56,313 nt of DNA. Origin: Oscillospiraceae bacterium (lineage in GTDB: Bacteria > Bacillota > Clostridia > Oscillospirales > Oscillospiraceae). The notes under the pieces were generated by a model. It had not been told where the DNA came from, ran no database searches, and saw only the letters and a list, made by a program, of their open reading frames with translations. Positions 1 to 10,798 of this stretch are shown piece after piece; position 1 is the stretch's first letter, and the number at the start of each line of letters is the position of its first letter. The position numbers and the translations under genes are program-made. The DNA lies in NCBI GenBank assembly GCA_017519005.1, contig JAFWTG010000072.1, positions 1 through 56,313 on the forward strand. The letters are read 5' to 3'.

Positions 1-98
1 AAAACAAGACAACGCCAATTTAGGTGCGCCTGAACCGTGAGGTTTTCCACAGTCCGGGCGCTTTTTGCTGCCATGACGACACCAAACCGCATAGAAAG
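1..98. other. Left edge, no gene recognised
   Basis: This edge segment lies beyond the asnS terminator. I see no convincing start, stop context or protein family on either strand. It may be the flank of a gene outside the window. Confidence 0.4.
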
Positions 99-136
99 AG
101 GGCGCGCTGCAATTCTTTCGTTTTGCAACGCGCCCT
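99..136 (-). terminator. Terminator after asnS
   Basis: Arms 99-112 and 123-136 pair (AGGGCGCG with CGCGCCCT plus inner pairs) with one C-A mismatch and a 10-nt loop. The plus strand has a clean T5 tail and the minus strand a T-rich tail, so it may work in both directions. It lies 32 bp past the asnS stop. Confidence 0.8.
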
Positions 137-167
137 TTTTCATGCAAATCGTTGAAGCGCGCTTTCC

Positions 168-1565
<1,398 letters not shown>

Positions 1566-1600
1566 TCATTCCCGCTTTCTATCTAAGATAAGTGCGTTAT

Positions 1601-1629
1601 ATTATAGCACGTTTGTTCTGATTGCGCAA
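1601..1629 (-). promoter_or_regulatory. Promoter of asnS
   Basis: On the minus strand TTGCGC, a 17-nt spacer, then a perfect TATAAT. It lies about 36 bp upstream of the asnS start and fits a housekeeping sigma factor. Confidence 0.7.
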
Positions 1630-1679
1630 GAGCCGCGTTGCGATTTATCGGGAGGTTTTTTAATATTTTTTTCATACCC

Positions 1680-1708
1680 TTGACATTATATTATGGAAGT
1701 TTTAAAAT
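1680..1708 (+). promoter_or_regulatory. Promoter of the amylopullulanase gene
   Basis: TTGACA (1680-1685), 17-nt spacer, TAAAAT (1703-1708). The leader to the start codon is about 60 nt. No obvious catabolite-response operator was recognised by eye. Confidence 0.7.
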
Positions 1709-1774
1709 AAAGTTACGGATATTTATACCCGAAAACCCACTGGGATATCAAACATGAAAGGAGAACCCTACAAA

Positions 1775-4700
1775 ATGAAGCTGAGAAAACTGACCGCTGT
1801 AATCCTTTGCGTTCTGCTTTTGATTTCCATGCTGCCCAGCGTGACCGCCGCCGGGGTCAACGGCTACTACAACGTGGATTATCTCGAAGCAGAGGCCGCG
1901 GCCGCCTACGGCGAGGAGGGCCTCGGCGCGGTCTACACCCCCCAGGCGACCACCTGGAAGCTCTGGTCTCCCACAGCCAGGCACGTGCAGCTCCGGCTCT
2001 ACGCCACCGGCTCCGATGAGGAAGATGGGGCGGCCGGGCTGGGCACCTACAGCATGACGCAGAACGCCGAAACCGGCGTCTGGTCCCTGACCCTCCAGGG
2101 CGATTACAAGAACGTCTACTATACCTATCTTGTGACGGCCCGTGGCGTGACCCGGGAGACCCGGGACATCTACGCCAAGGCCGCCGGCGTCAACGGCTAC
2201 CGCTCCATGGTAGTGGATCTGGACGCCACCGATCCCGCCGGGTGGGAAAACGACAGCCACGTGCTGCTGGACGAGAGCACCGACGCGGTGATCTGGGAGG
2301 TTCACGTCCGGGATTTCTCCATTGATCCCAGCTCCGGCGTGAGCCAGGCCAATCGGGGCAAATTCCTGGCCTTCACCGAGGACGGCACCAGCCTGAACGG
2401 GGAGGCGGACGAGCTCTCCACCTGCGTGAATTATCTGAAGGAGATGGGCGTCAACACCGTCCACCTGCTGCCCGTCTATGACTTCGGCAGCGTGGATGAG
2501 ACCGTCACCGACGATCCCACCAACCGCAACTGGGGCTACGATCCCATCAACTACAACGTACCCGAGGGCTCCTACTCCACGGATCCCTACAACGGCAACA
2601 CCCGGATCACCGAGTTCAAGCAGATGATCCAGGCCCTCCATGAGGCGGGAATCTGCGTGGTCATGGACGTGGTTTACAACCACACCTATGACGTGGACAG
2701 CTACGAGTGGGGCGCGAGACTGCTCTACAACAACGCCTTCAACGATTCCGTCCCCGGATACTACTTCCGCATGTCCGGGCCCTCCTCCTGGTACAACGGC
2801 TCCGGCTGCGGCAACGTCACCGCCTCCGACAAGCTGATGTACCGGAAGTACATGATCGAATCCGTCCGCTACTGGGCGGAGGAATACCACATCGACGGCT
2901 TCCGCTTTGACCTCATGGGCTGCCATGATGTGGAAACCATGAATCTGATCCGGGCCGAGCTGGATACGCTGGACGGCGGCGAGGGTCGGAAGATCCTCAT
3001 GTACGGCGAGCCCTGGACCGGAGGCGACGCCGGCATTGCCAACGGCTGTACCCAGAACAACGCCCAGACCTACGGCCTGTCAGAGCGGATCGGCCTGTTC
3101 TGCGACTGGATGCGGGACGCCATCAAGGGCAACCCCGACGGGGATACCTGGGGCTGGATCCAGGGCGACACCACCCAGGCCGCCGCGGTGCTGGGGGGCC
3201 TGTCCGCCAACGACGGACGCCTCAGCGCCCGCTCCCAGACCGTCACCTACGCCGACGCCCACGACAATCTGATCCTCTGGGATAAGCTGGTCCGCTCCAA
3301 CGGCGGCAGCGACTACGGCGACTACAGCAGCGCCGAGGCCCAGACCTGGCTCAAGCAGCTGAACCTGGCCAAGACCATCGTGCTGATGTCTCAGGGCATG
3401 GCCTTCAACGTGGCCGGTACGGAATTTGCCCGCTCCAAGCAGGGCGACCACAACAGCTACAACGTGGCGGATTCCGTCAACGCCATCAATTGGAACGTCC
3501 GGAAGACCAACGCGGCCAGCGCCGACTATTACAAGGGTCTGATCCAGATCCGGAATGCCTTCTCTCCCATTACCGATCCCGACGCGGAGTACGGCAAGTA
3601 CAGTCTCGAGGGCAGCGACAACAGCTGCATCGCCGTCCGCATCCCCAACGAGACGGCAGGGGAGTGGCGCAATCTGATTCTGATCCTCAACGACGCCGCG
3701 TCCTCCGCCACCGTGACCCTCCCCGAGGGCGACTGGACGCTGATCGCGGACGGAACACAGGCCGGGCTCAGCAGCCTGGGAAGCTGCAGCGGCAGTTATA
3801 CGGTGCCGGGCTATGGCTCCGCCATTCTTGTGAACGACACTGCCATTACCCCGGAGGAGCCGGAGCCCGACAGCGATTTCTATCTGGTGGGCTGGATCAA
3901 CGGGGCCGACTACGGCTGCGGCGCCGATTCCGCTAACAAGGGCATTTATCGCTTTGAAAACGGCAGCCTTACCGCCTCCTTCACCCAGGACAGCTACGTG
4001 TACCTCAAGACCGGAGACAACAGCAGCTGGTACATGACCGACGGCTGGCAGGGCACCGGCGTCACTTCCGCTGTTCTGTACAACACCGAAAGCCTCAGCG
4101 GCACCGGCGACAAGCTCTTTGTTCCCGGCGGCTATGAGGTCCATTTCAGCCTGACCCAGAACGCCGACGGTACCCTGACCCTCTCCTATACGGCGGACGG
4201 TTACACTCCCGGCCAGGAGCCGGAGCCCAGCAGCCCGGATTACTATCTGATCGGCTACATCAACGGCGCCGACTACGGCTGCAACGACGACTGGCAGAAC
4301 CTGGGGGACTATCACTTCGTGAATGGCAGCCTCAGCGCCTCCTTCACCCAGGACAGCTACGTTTTCGTCAAAACCGGCGACAACGCCAACTGGTTCATGA
4401 CCGACGGCTGGCTGGGCAGCGTCAGCTCCGCCACCCTGTACAACACCGGCTCCCACAGCTTCGCCAACGGCACGAATAAGCTCTACGTGCCCGGCAATAC
4501 GGCCCTCACATTTACCCTAACGGAAAACAGCGACGGGTCTCTCAACCTGTCCTACGCGCCTGCCGGGAGCCAGAGCGCTTCCGCGGAGCACCGGTCCGTG
4601 ACCGCAGGCTCCGATGAGGCCAAGGACGCCGTGATCCTCCACTGCTGGAATTGGAGCTACGACACCATCCGGGAGAATCTGGCGCAGATCAAGGCCGCGG

Positions 4701-7612
4701 GCTACACCGCCGTCCAGACCTCTCCGGCCCAGCCTCACTCCGGCTACCGGACGGGGGAGATCCCCACCGGCGACTGGTGGATGCTCTATCAGCCCCTGGG
4801 TCTGCACATTGCCGGGGAGAATGAGTCCTGGCTGGGGGACGCCGACGATCTGGCCGCCCTCTGCGCGGCGGCCCATCAGCAGGGGATTGAGGTCATTGTG
4901 GACGTGGTTTCCAACCACCTCTGCAACGGCTACAACGACATCGCCGCCGGGGGCGTGGATCCCTATGACGAATCCCAGGTGGTGGCCACAAGCGGAGACC
5001 GGAAGGGCTATCAGTTTGAGGTCCAGCCCGACAGCCGGGTGCTGACCCACAACCCGGAGCTCACCGGCGACAAGTTCCGCTCCGATTACATCTTCTGCAA
5101 CGACAGCAGCACCGAGGCCACGGTCCACGGCAACATCGGCATGCCGGATCTGAAGACCGAGGACGCCGTGGTGCAGAGCTCCGTGCTGAGCTATCTGAAG
5201 GAGCTCATCGACGTTGGGGTGGACGGCTTCCGCTTCGACGCCGCCAAGCACATCGAGACCCCCTCCGACGGCACTTACGCCTCCCAGTTCTGGCCCACCG
5301 TCATTGACGGGGCCCAGGCCTACGCCGAGAGCAAGGGCCGCGACCTCTGGGCCTACGGCGAGGTCCTGTCCACCGCGGGCCATGACCGGAAGATGAACTA
5401 CTACGCTCCCTACATCGACATGACCGAGATCAGCTACGCCTACACCATCACCGAGGGCTTCGGCAAGACCCACAGCGCCTCCCAGGTGGCCAACCAGCAG
5501 TTCAAGGACTGGCTGGGGGTGGGCGTGGAGACCCTGGCGAATTCCGACCTGGTGCTGATGGCGGAGTCCCACGACACCTACGCCCAGTCCGAGGGCTCCT
5601 TCTCCGTCTACGGCTCTGAGATCATCAACAAGGCCTGGGCCGTGGCCGCGGCCCGCGCCGACGCCTCCGCCCTCTACTTCGCCCGGCCCCTGGGCTACAC
5701 CCAGGAGGACGGCCCCATCGGCAGCCTGGGCGCCTGCGAGGACTACAACTGGAAGAACACGGAGGTTGCCGAGGCCAACAAGTTCCACACCGCCTTTATC
5801 GGCGCCGCGGAGACCGTCTACGCCGCCGGGGATCTTGTGGTGGTGGAGCGATACAGTGATCTGGACTGCGGCGCGGTGATTGCCAACGCCACCGGCTTCG
5901 CGGGCAGCGTCAGCTTCAACGCAAGGCAGCTGACCGACGGGACTTACTACGATCAGATCACCGGAAACGAGTTCAGCGTCTCCGGCGGAGCCGTCTCCGG
6001 CCAGCTGGGCACCACCGGCATCGCTGTGCTGCGGAAGACCGCGCCCGTCAGCTGCGAGCACCCCGCCGACCAGCGCTACACCGTCACGAAGGCTGCCACC
6101 TGCACCGAGGACGGCTATGAGGCGGTATACTGCCATGAATGCGGCCGTATGGTGGAGCTGCTCAGCAGCACCCCCGCCCTGGGCCACGTGGACGCCAACG
6201 GCGACAAGCGCTGCGACCGCTGCAATACCTTCCTGGGCACCGTCGCCGTCTATTTCGTGGACAGCCTGGATTGGGTCAGCAAGAACGATTACTTCACCAA
6301 TATCAAGTGCTACGCCTTCGGGGAAGGCGGGGAAAACGCCCCCTGGCCCGGCCTGGACGCGGAAATCGTGGGCCGCAGCACCGACGATCACGGCATCTGG
6401 AAGGTGGAGGTGAACCCGGAGGCCTGGCAGTACGTGAAGTTTGTCGCCTTCGACGCCGAGGGGGCGGAGCTCAAGACCGTGAACCTGGCCTTCGCGGAGG
6501 CGGGGACGGAGCCTGTGGTCTACGCGGCCACGGAAAACACCGTGAGCTCCGACTACGGCGCGGAGTACAGCTGCGACGCGGTGAACGAGCTCAGCGCCGT
6601 CTGCGCCCACAGCGCCTATACCGTCGTCACAGCGAACGGTGCGGAAGCCCGGCTCTGTGATTGCTGCGGAGCGCTGCTGCGCGATGAGCAGGTGGAGCCC
6701 GTGCTGGACGAGAGCATCGTCCTGTATAACTCCATCGGCATCGGCATCGAAATTCAGACCACCTTCGGCGTCCGCAAGACCGTCACCGACCGCTTTGAGA
6801 ACTGGTACATCGAGGTCAGCAAGCTGGACGAGGCTGGCAACGTCACCGAGACCAGGCGCTTCAACCCCGAGGACGTGGAGGAGGGCTTCATCATGAACGC
6901 CGTCTACACCGATATCACCGCCAAGGAGATGGGGGTCCGCTACGCAGCCTCCTTCCACGGCTTTGCCGCCGACGGCAGCGAGACCTACAGCAATACCGTC
7001 ACCAACACCGTCCGGGATTACGTCATTGGGGAGCTGGTGAAGAGCGACAATGACGACGCCACCCGCCGTCTGGCCGCCGACCTGCTGAACTACGGCGCCG
7101 CCGCTCAGGTTTACTTCAACTTCGACGCGGAGAGCCTGGTGAACGCCAACCTGTCCGCCGAGGCCCAGGCCGCCATGGCGCAGTTTGCCGACGTGGGCGA
7201 GGCCCCCGCCACCCTGGAGAACGGCTCCAACGGCCCCAACGTCTACGGCTCCGTCTCCGTTATGAACCGGGTGGTGCTGAGCCTCACGGTCCGGGGTCTG
7301 GGGACTCCCAGCCAGGTTCAGATCCTGGTGAAGAACCACGAGACCGGCGAAACCAAGGCCACCGTGGACGCCGTACAGCGGGGCTCCGTCTGGATGGCGG
7401 ACTACGCGGGCTTCGAGGCCGAGGATATGCGCACCGCCTTTGACTTCGTCCCCGTGGCGGACGGCACGGAGACCGGCACGCCCCTGACCTGGTCCGTGGA
7501 GGGCTACGCCCGGGAGGCCCGTCTGAACGAGGATTCCACTCAAGCCGAGCTTGCCCTCTTCAACGCGCTTCTGCACTACATTGACGCTGTGATAGCCGCC
7601 TACGGCAACTGA
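1775..7612 (+). CDS. Secreted two-domain GH13 amylopullulanase/alpha-amylase
   Basis: Starch-degrading exoenzyme, 1945 residues. ATG 1775 is chosen because AAAGGAG sits at a good distance before it and the protein then begins with a signal peptide (MKLRKLTAVILCVLLLIS..TAA); the in-frame ATG at 1754 would precede that site. Residues ~30-690 are a pullulanase-type module with a CBM48-like N-terminus (TTWKLWSPTA), NWGYDPINYNVPEG, nucleophile Asp379 (GFRFD), acid Glu412 (MYGEPW) and Asp497 (AHDN). Two ~115-residue repeats at ~701 and ~822 (YLxGxINGADYGC) look like starch-binding modules. Residues ~953-1420 are an AmyE-like alpha-amylase with Asp1043 (VDVVSNH), Asp1155 (GFRFDAAKH), Glu1196 (AYGEVL) and Asp1267 (ESHD). 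A cysteine-rich segment from Cys1427, a CBM26-like module at ~1490-1585 and an unassigned C-terminal domain follow. No LPXTG or dockerin was seen. Attack on both alpha-1,6 and alpha-1,4 bonds is inferred. Confidence 0.93.
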   Translation: MKLRKLTAVILCVLLLISMLPSVTAAGVNGYYNVDYLEAEAAAAYGEEGLGAVYTPQATTWKLWSPTARHVQLRLYATGSDEEDGAAGLGTYSMTQNAETGVWSLTLQGDYKNVYYTYLVTARGVTRETRDIYAKAAGVNGYRSMVVDLDATDPAGWENDSHVLLDESTDAVIWEVHVRDFSIDPSSGVSQANRGKFLAFTEDGTSLNGEADELSTCVNYLKEMGVNTVHLLPVYDFGSVDETVTDDPTNRNWGYDPINYNVPEGSYSTDPYNGNTRITEFKQMIQALHEAGICVVMDVVYNHTYDVDSYEWGARLLYNNAFNDSVPGYYFRMSGPSSWYNGSGCGNVTASDKLMYRKYMIESVRYWAEEYHIDGFRFDLMGCHDVETMNLIRAELDTLDGGEGRKILMYGEPWTGGDAGIANGCTQNNAQTYGLSERIGLFCDWMRDAIKGNPDGDTWGWIQGDTTQAAAVLGGLSANDGRLSARSQTVTYADAHDNLILWDKLVRSNGGSDYGDYSSAEAQTWLKQLNLAKTIVLMSQGMAFNVAGTEFARSKQGDHNSYNVADSVNAINWNVRKTNAASADYYKGLIQIRNAFSPITDPDAEYGKYSLEGSDNSCIAVRIPNETAGEWRNLILILNDAASSATVTLPEGDWTLIADGTQAGLSSLGSCSGSYTVPGYGSAILVNDTAITPEEPEPDSDFYLVGWINGADYGCGADSANKGIYRFENGSLTASFTQDSYVYLKTGDNSSWYMTDGWQGTGVTSAVLYNTESLSGTGDKLFVPGGYEVHFSLTQNADGTLTLSYTADGYTPGQEPEPSSPDYYLIGYINGADYGCNDDWQNLGDYHFVNGSLSASFTQDSYVFVKTGDNANWFMTDGWLGSVSSATLYNTGSHSFANGTNKLYVPGNTALTFTLTENSDGSLNLSYAPAGSQSASAEHRSVTAGSDEAKDAVILHCWNWSYDTIRENLAQIKAAGYTAVQTSPAQPHSGYRTGEIPTGDWWMLYQPLGLHIAGENESWLGDADDLAALCAAAHQQGIEVIVDVVSNHLCNGYNDIAAGGVDPYDESQVVATSGDRKGYQFEVQPDSRVLTHNPELTGDKFRSDYIFCNDSSTEATVHGNIGMPDLKTEDAVVQSSVLSYLKELIDVGVDGFRFDAAKHIETPSDGTYASQFWPTVIDGAQAYAESKGRDLWAYGEVLSTAGHDRKMNYYAPYIDMTEISYAYTITEGFGKTHSASQVANQQFKDWLGVGVETLANSDLVLMAESHDTYAQSEGSFSVYGSEIINKAWAVAAARADASALYFARPLGYTQEDGPIGSLGACEDYNWKNTEVAEANKFHTAFIGAAETVYAAGDLVVVERYSDLDCGAVIANATGFAGSVSFNARQLTDGTYYDQITGNEFSVSGGAVSGQLGTTGIAVLRKTAPVSCEHPADQRYTVTKAATCTEDGYEAVYCHECGRMVELLSSTPALGHVDANGDKRCDRCNTFLGTVAVYFVDSLDWVSKNDYFTNIKCYAFGEGGENAPWPGLDAEIVGRSTDDHGIWKVEVNPEAWQYVKFVAFDAEGAELKTVNLAFAEAGTEPVVYAATENTVSSDYGAEYSCDAVNELSAVCAHSAYTVVTANGAEARLCDCCGALLRDEQVEPVLDESIVLYNSIGIGIEIQTTFGVRKTVTDRFENWYIEVSKLDEAGNVTETRRFNPEDVEEGFIMNAVYTDITAKEMGVRYAASFHGFAADGSETYSNTVTNTVRDYVIGELVKSDNDDATRRLAADLLNYGAAAQVYFNFDAESLVNANLSAEAQAAMAQFADVGEAPATLENGSNGPNVYGSVSVMNRVVLSLTVRGLGTPSQVQILVKNHETGETKATVDAVQRGSVWMADYAGFEAEDMRTAFDFVPVADGTETGTPLTWSVEGYAREARLNEDSTQAELALFNALLHYIDAVIAAYGN

Positions 7613-7647
7613 GTCCTTCCTCCGACGAATGATGAAACAATAAGCAA

Positions 7648-7676
7648 AGGGCGCGCTGCCTGGTGCAGCGCGCCCT
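7648..7676. terminator. Bidirectional terminator
   Basis: Perfect 12-bp stem (AGGGCGCGCTGC / GCAGCGCGCCCT) with a 5-nt loop, between convergent genes. T-rich tails occur on both strands. It resembles the asnS terminator stem. Confidence 0.85.
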
Positions 7677-7689
7677 GTTTTGCCTTGTC

Positions 7690-8397
7690 TTATTTTACCT
7701 TGCGGATCACGCCCATGGGGGTCTGCTGATCGTCCTGGCCCAGGGGGTTGTCCTTCAGAATCCGGGCATAGAGCTCCTTGCTCAGGTGCTTGCCGGAGAC
7801 GCCCAGGATCTGGCCCTCCAGATCGTTGATGTCCACGATGCAGACGTCGTAGCCGATCCGCTGGCTGATTTCCTTTGCCACCTTGTCGGGCTCCAGGGGG
7901 CCCAGCACCACGTAGTGGTTATAGGGGGGAATGGTGTTGTGGCAGGGGCCGTCGATGGAACGAGCCCGATACCCGGCCACGGTGTAGAACCAGCCCTTTT
8001 TATGGAAGATTTTCTTGCCGATGACGGAGATGGCGGCGGCAAAGAGGATCCGGGGAGTGCCCACCTCCTGCAAAGCCATCTCCATGGTCTCGGGCATGCC
8101 AAGGCCGATGCCGTGGGGGGTCTTGGTGACGTGATTGCTGAGCTTCACCGCAAGCTTCCGGGGATGGATGTCCTCCAGGGGAATCGCCCGCTTCTGGGTG
8201 CAGGCCACGCACTTTTCGGAGATGAAGAGCACGTCGTCCGGCTCAGAGAGCACGGGCTTGCCATATTTCTCGGCCACGTCACAGATATTGTCCTTATCGG
8301 TGATCAGATGGGTGACAATGGGGAGGCGGCGATATTGGACGCCGTCCACCTCGATGATTTCGTTCTTGCCCTGGTTGGGTTTTATGGTTTCAGACAT
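7690..8397 (-). CDS. Coenzyme F420:gamma-glutamyl ligase-like (CofE-related) protein
   Basis: Protein of 235 residues that I recognise as the clostridial branch of the F420-0:gamma-glutamyl ligase family. Landmarks are THLITDKDN, VLFISEKCVACTQ, the Pro/Gly-rich TKTPHGIGLGMPETMEMAL and DGPCHNTIPPYNHYVVLGP. In archaea and actinobacteria CofE adds glutamates to F420-0; in Clostridia without known F420 synthesis the substrate is unclear. I see no other F420 gene here, so the function is left open. It is a single gene with its own promoter and a shared terminator. Confidence 0.75.
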   Translation of the reverse strand: MSETIKPNQGKNEIIEVDGVQYRRLPIVTHLITDKDNICDVAEKYGKPVLSEPDDVLFISEKCVACTQKRAIPLEDIHPRKLAVKLSNHVTKTPHGIGLGMPETMEMALQEVGTPRILFAAAISVIGKKIFHKKGWFYTVAGYRARSIDGPCHNTIPPYNHYVVLGPLEPDKVAKEISQRIGYDVCIVDINDLEGQILGVSGKHLSKELYARILKDNPLGQDDQQTPMGVIRKVK

Positions 8398-8440
8398 TGT
8401 ATTTCTCCTGTTCTGTATATTGGTTTTTTACGTTCGCTAT

Positions 8441-8469
8441 ATTATAGCCGTTCTTTCCCGATTTATCAA
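8441..8469 (-). promoter_or_regulatory. Promoter of the CofE-like gene
   Basis: Minus strand TTGATA, 17-nt spacer, TATAAT. It lies 44 bp upstream of the start codon. Confidence 0.7.
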
Positions 8470-8515
8470 TAGGAAATCTCCAATTTTGACAGAAAGATTT
8501 GAGGGCGGATAGAAT

Positions 8516-8545
8516 AGGCCCTCCGGACCGAAGTTCGGAGGGCCT
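8516..8545 (-). terminator. Terminator after the first sigma/anti-sigma pair
   Basis: AGGCCCTCCG pairs with CGGAGGGCCT, extended by two further pairs (one a G-T wobble), 6-nt loop. The downstream T tract on the minus strand is weak. Confidence 0.6.
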
Positions 8546-8557
8546 TGTCGGATGCTG

Positions 8558-9769
8558 CTATTTCAGCGGAATCCGGATACCGTTGATGACAACGGCATTG
8601 GCATTTGAGATCAGCTGCGGGTTCGTAAAGACGATCTGGCAGTACGGAGTTCTGTCATCATCCCAATTGATCCAAAGGTTATCGCCGTTTTCTCCAAAGG
8701 AAACGGTATATTTGCTGCCGTCGGGGTATTCCAGCGTGAGGTCCTTCGGATAGGCAAGGGTCGAATCGAGCCGCGGCATCGCGGCCAACAGCGACTGCAG
8801 ATGCGTGAATTCCGCTTCGGTCAGGAAACCGTCAAGGTCTCCTCCCGCACAGATCGCGGTAAATTCCGCATCATCCATGCGGTCGAAATCGACGGTCGGG
8901 AAATCGGCCTTCAGTTGCGCTCCATAGGTCTCGCGGAAGGCCCGAAGTCGGCTGAGCTCCTGTTTTTCCAGGACGGCCACGCCTCCAAAGGAGTTCAATC
9001 GAAGCGCAGTCATTGGCAGGCCCGCTTCCTTGACGGAAGCTGCGTCAAAGGGGATTTCCTGTGTTTCAGGAAGCGTCGGCACCGTAAAATCAAAGGTCCA
9101 GTTTCCAGGCAGTTCAATTGTCCGAGCGCCTTCAAAGATCTCGTGATACGTCTCCTTCGACGCCATGCCGAAGCCCTCCAGGTCCATGTGGAGGCTGTGA
9201 TTTTCCAGATCGCCGTTCGGCAGGAAAAGCATCAGCATACTGGCGCTGCCGTCTGGGTTTTTGATGGTGGATTCCACACGACCCATCTGGATGTCGTCGG
9301 GGACCGCGGCGATCCGCGCTGTCTCAAAGCACCAGTCCTTCATGTCCTCCGGGAACGCATAGCCCTCCGGCGGCGTGATCCTCAGGGTCAGGTAGAGCAT
9401 GGACGAGCTCAGATCGCGGAAGCCCATCGCGGAATCGATCGTGACGGTTGTATCGTTGCTGGTTTGGGACAGGTTCAGCCCGATCGCGCTGCTGTCAATG
9501 ATCTGCCGTCCGGTTTCGTCGATTGTAACCGGGACGCGGCCGTTGGTCATCGCTCCGGCCTCCATCAGCCGGACGACGTTGGCGTGTACAATCTCATAAG
9601 CCATAACGCTGAGGCTCAGGACAGCTGCCAGAAGGGCTGCAATCAGCGCGGCTCGCGGGATGCGGCGATGTACAAATGCTTTGCCTGTACGGGAATTGTT
9701 CTGATCTGCCGCTTCGATCAGATCGGCGTCAATTCCGCCGATCGCGCGGCGGAGCTTTTCATTTTTCAT
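8558..9769 (-). CDS. Probable membrane anti-sigma factor
   Basis: A 403-residue protein with a short N-terminal cytoplasmic part (~38 residues, MKNEKLRRAIGGIDADLIE), one membrane segment at about 39-58 and a large extracytoplasmic domain. Its start overlaps the stop of the upstream ECF sigma gene in an ATGA, so the two are translationally coupled. Topology and partner gene support a role holding the sigma factor inactive until an envelope signal arrives. The outer domain was not matched to a specific family; it resembles DUF4179-type anti-sigma proteins of Firmicutes. Confidence 0.75.
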   Translation of the reverse strand: MKNEKLRRAIGGIDADLIEAADQNNSRTGKAFVHRRIPRAALIAALLAAVLSLSVMAYEIVHANVVRLMEAGAMTNGRVPVTIDETGRQIIDSSAIGLNLSQTSNDTTVTIDSAMGFRDLSSSMLYLTLRITPPEGYAFPEDMKDWCFETARIAAVPDDIQMGRVESTIKNPDGSASMLMLFLPNGDLENHSLHMDLEGFGMASKETYHEIFEGARTIELPGNWTFDFTVPTLPETQEIPFDAASVKEAGLPMTALRLNSFGGVAVLEKQELSRLRAFRETYGAQLKADFPTVDFDRMDDAEFTAICAGGDLDGFLTEAEFTHLQSLLAAMPRLDSTLAYPKDLTLEYPDGSKYTVSFGENGDNLWINWDDDRTPYCQIVFTNPQLISNANAVVINGIRIPLK

Positions 9770-10323
9770 GTCAAATATCCTTCCTTTTTCAAGTGTGCGG
9801 CGAGCTTATTCCGGGTTCGCATCAAGCTAACCGTAACCTTGCTCTTGCTGAAGCCATAGCGTTTACAGATTTGCCTGATCGAATCATAGTACCAGTATCT
9901 GCGGAGAAACAGATCCCGTTCGATCTCCGGAAGCGTGCGGAGAAAGGCGGAGATCTGCCGCGACAGCTCTGCCTCTTCCACAGCCTCGTCGATCGAGCTG
10001 TCTCCCACCAGCTCCTCCAGCTCGTCCAGAGAGACGATGGAGCTCGGGGCGATCCGCTTCTGCGCCTGATTCCTGCGCCAGCGGTCTACGGCGATTTCCC
10101 TGGTGAGCTTGCCAAGATAAGTTTTCAGATTTCCGGGCCTCTGCGGCGGGATGCTGTTCCACGCAGCCAGCAGGGCGTCGTTCAGGCATTCCTCCGCGTC
10201 CTGCTCGTTGTGCAGAATGTTCCGGGCAATGTACATGCAATAGGGCCCATACTGCTGTCTCGCCGCGGCGATCCCGCTTTGCTTCCGATCCCAGATTTCC
10301 TGAACCAGCGCGTCGTCATTCAT
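9766..10323 (-). CDS. ECF-type RNA polymerase sigma factor
   Basis: A 185-residue sigma-70 family ECF factor. Region 2 is visible (YIARNILHNEQDAEECLNDA, AAWNSIPP) and region 4 has a helix-turn-helix (LPEIERDLFLRRYWYYDS..ICKRYGFSKSKV). It should direct RNA polymerase to a small regulon under control of the overlapping anti-sigma gene. It is clearly paralogous to the sigma factor at 48582-49139: both share the IPPQ(R/K)P and LFLRRY / IFLRRY patterns and the ending GYL. Confidence 0.9.
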   Translation of the reverse strand: MNDDALVQEIWDRKQSGIAAARQQYGPYCMYIARNILHNEQDAEECLNDALLAAWNSIPPQRPGNLKTYLGKLTREIAVDRWRRNQAQKRIAPSSIVSLDELEELVGDSSIDEAVEEAELSRQISAFLRTLPEIERDLFLRRYWYYDSIRQICKRYGFSKSKVTVSLMRTRNKLAAHLKKEGYLT

Positions 10324-10446
10324 ATTGTCACCTCGTTTTGTTGAAAAGGCCTTTCACCCCTATACCCGTAAAAATATCGGAAGGATTACATGCTAAATCT
10401 TTCCTAAAACAATTTCCCATAAAGATTGGTGAAAGCATAAAAAGAG

Positions 10447-10472
10447 CCCCGGAAATCCGTAGATTTCCGGGG
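10447..10472 (-). terminator. Terminator after initiator tRNA
   Basis: Perfect 11-bp stem (CCCCGGAAATC / GATTTCCGGGG) with a CGTA loop; on the minus strand it is followed by CTCTTTTT. Confidence 0.85.
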
Positions 10473-10478
10473 TGCTTA

Positions 10479-10555
<77 letters not shown>

Positions 10556-10580
10556 ATATCCGCTCCTTGATTGCTTATAT

Positions 10581-10609
10581 AGTATAGCACGCGGGTTCCG
10601 TTTTGTCAA
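10581..10609 (-). promoter_or_regulatory. Promoter of initiator tRNA
   Basis: Minus strand TTGACA, 17-nt spacer, TATACT, ending 26 bp before the mature tRNA 5' end. A near-consensus strong promoter. Confidence 0.85.
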
Positions 10610-10699
10610 GAACTATTTTAATAAAAAAGCAAAAAAGGGATCTGAAGCGCCGATGGGGGATCAGCCCATGCAAATTATGTGGATTTTCGTTTTTTTAAG

Positions 10700-10728
10700 T
10701 TGAAATTTGGAAGTCTTTGTGCTAAACT
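10700..10728 (+). promoter_or_regulatory. Promoter of the DUF1508 gene
   Basis: TTGAAA, 17-nt spacer, TAAACT, about 70 bp before the start codon. Confidence 0.6.
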
Positions 10729-10798
10729 GACAATAGCAACGGTTTATCCAAGCAAGGTTTCCAACATCATTTCTATTTCATGATTGGGAGGAGCTACT

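Noticed and set aside
4517-7576. Very long open frame antisense to the amylopullulanase gene (also 3080-4456 and 1748-2926)
   Set aside because: Val/Gly/His-rich translation typical of the opposite strand of GC-rich genes, no ribosome site, and the sense strand has clear catalytic motifs.
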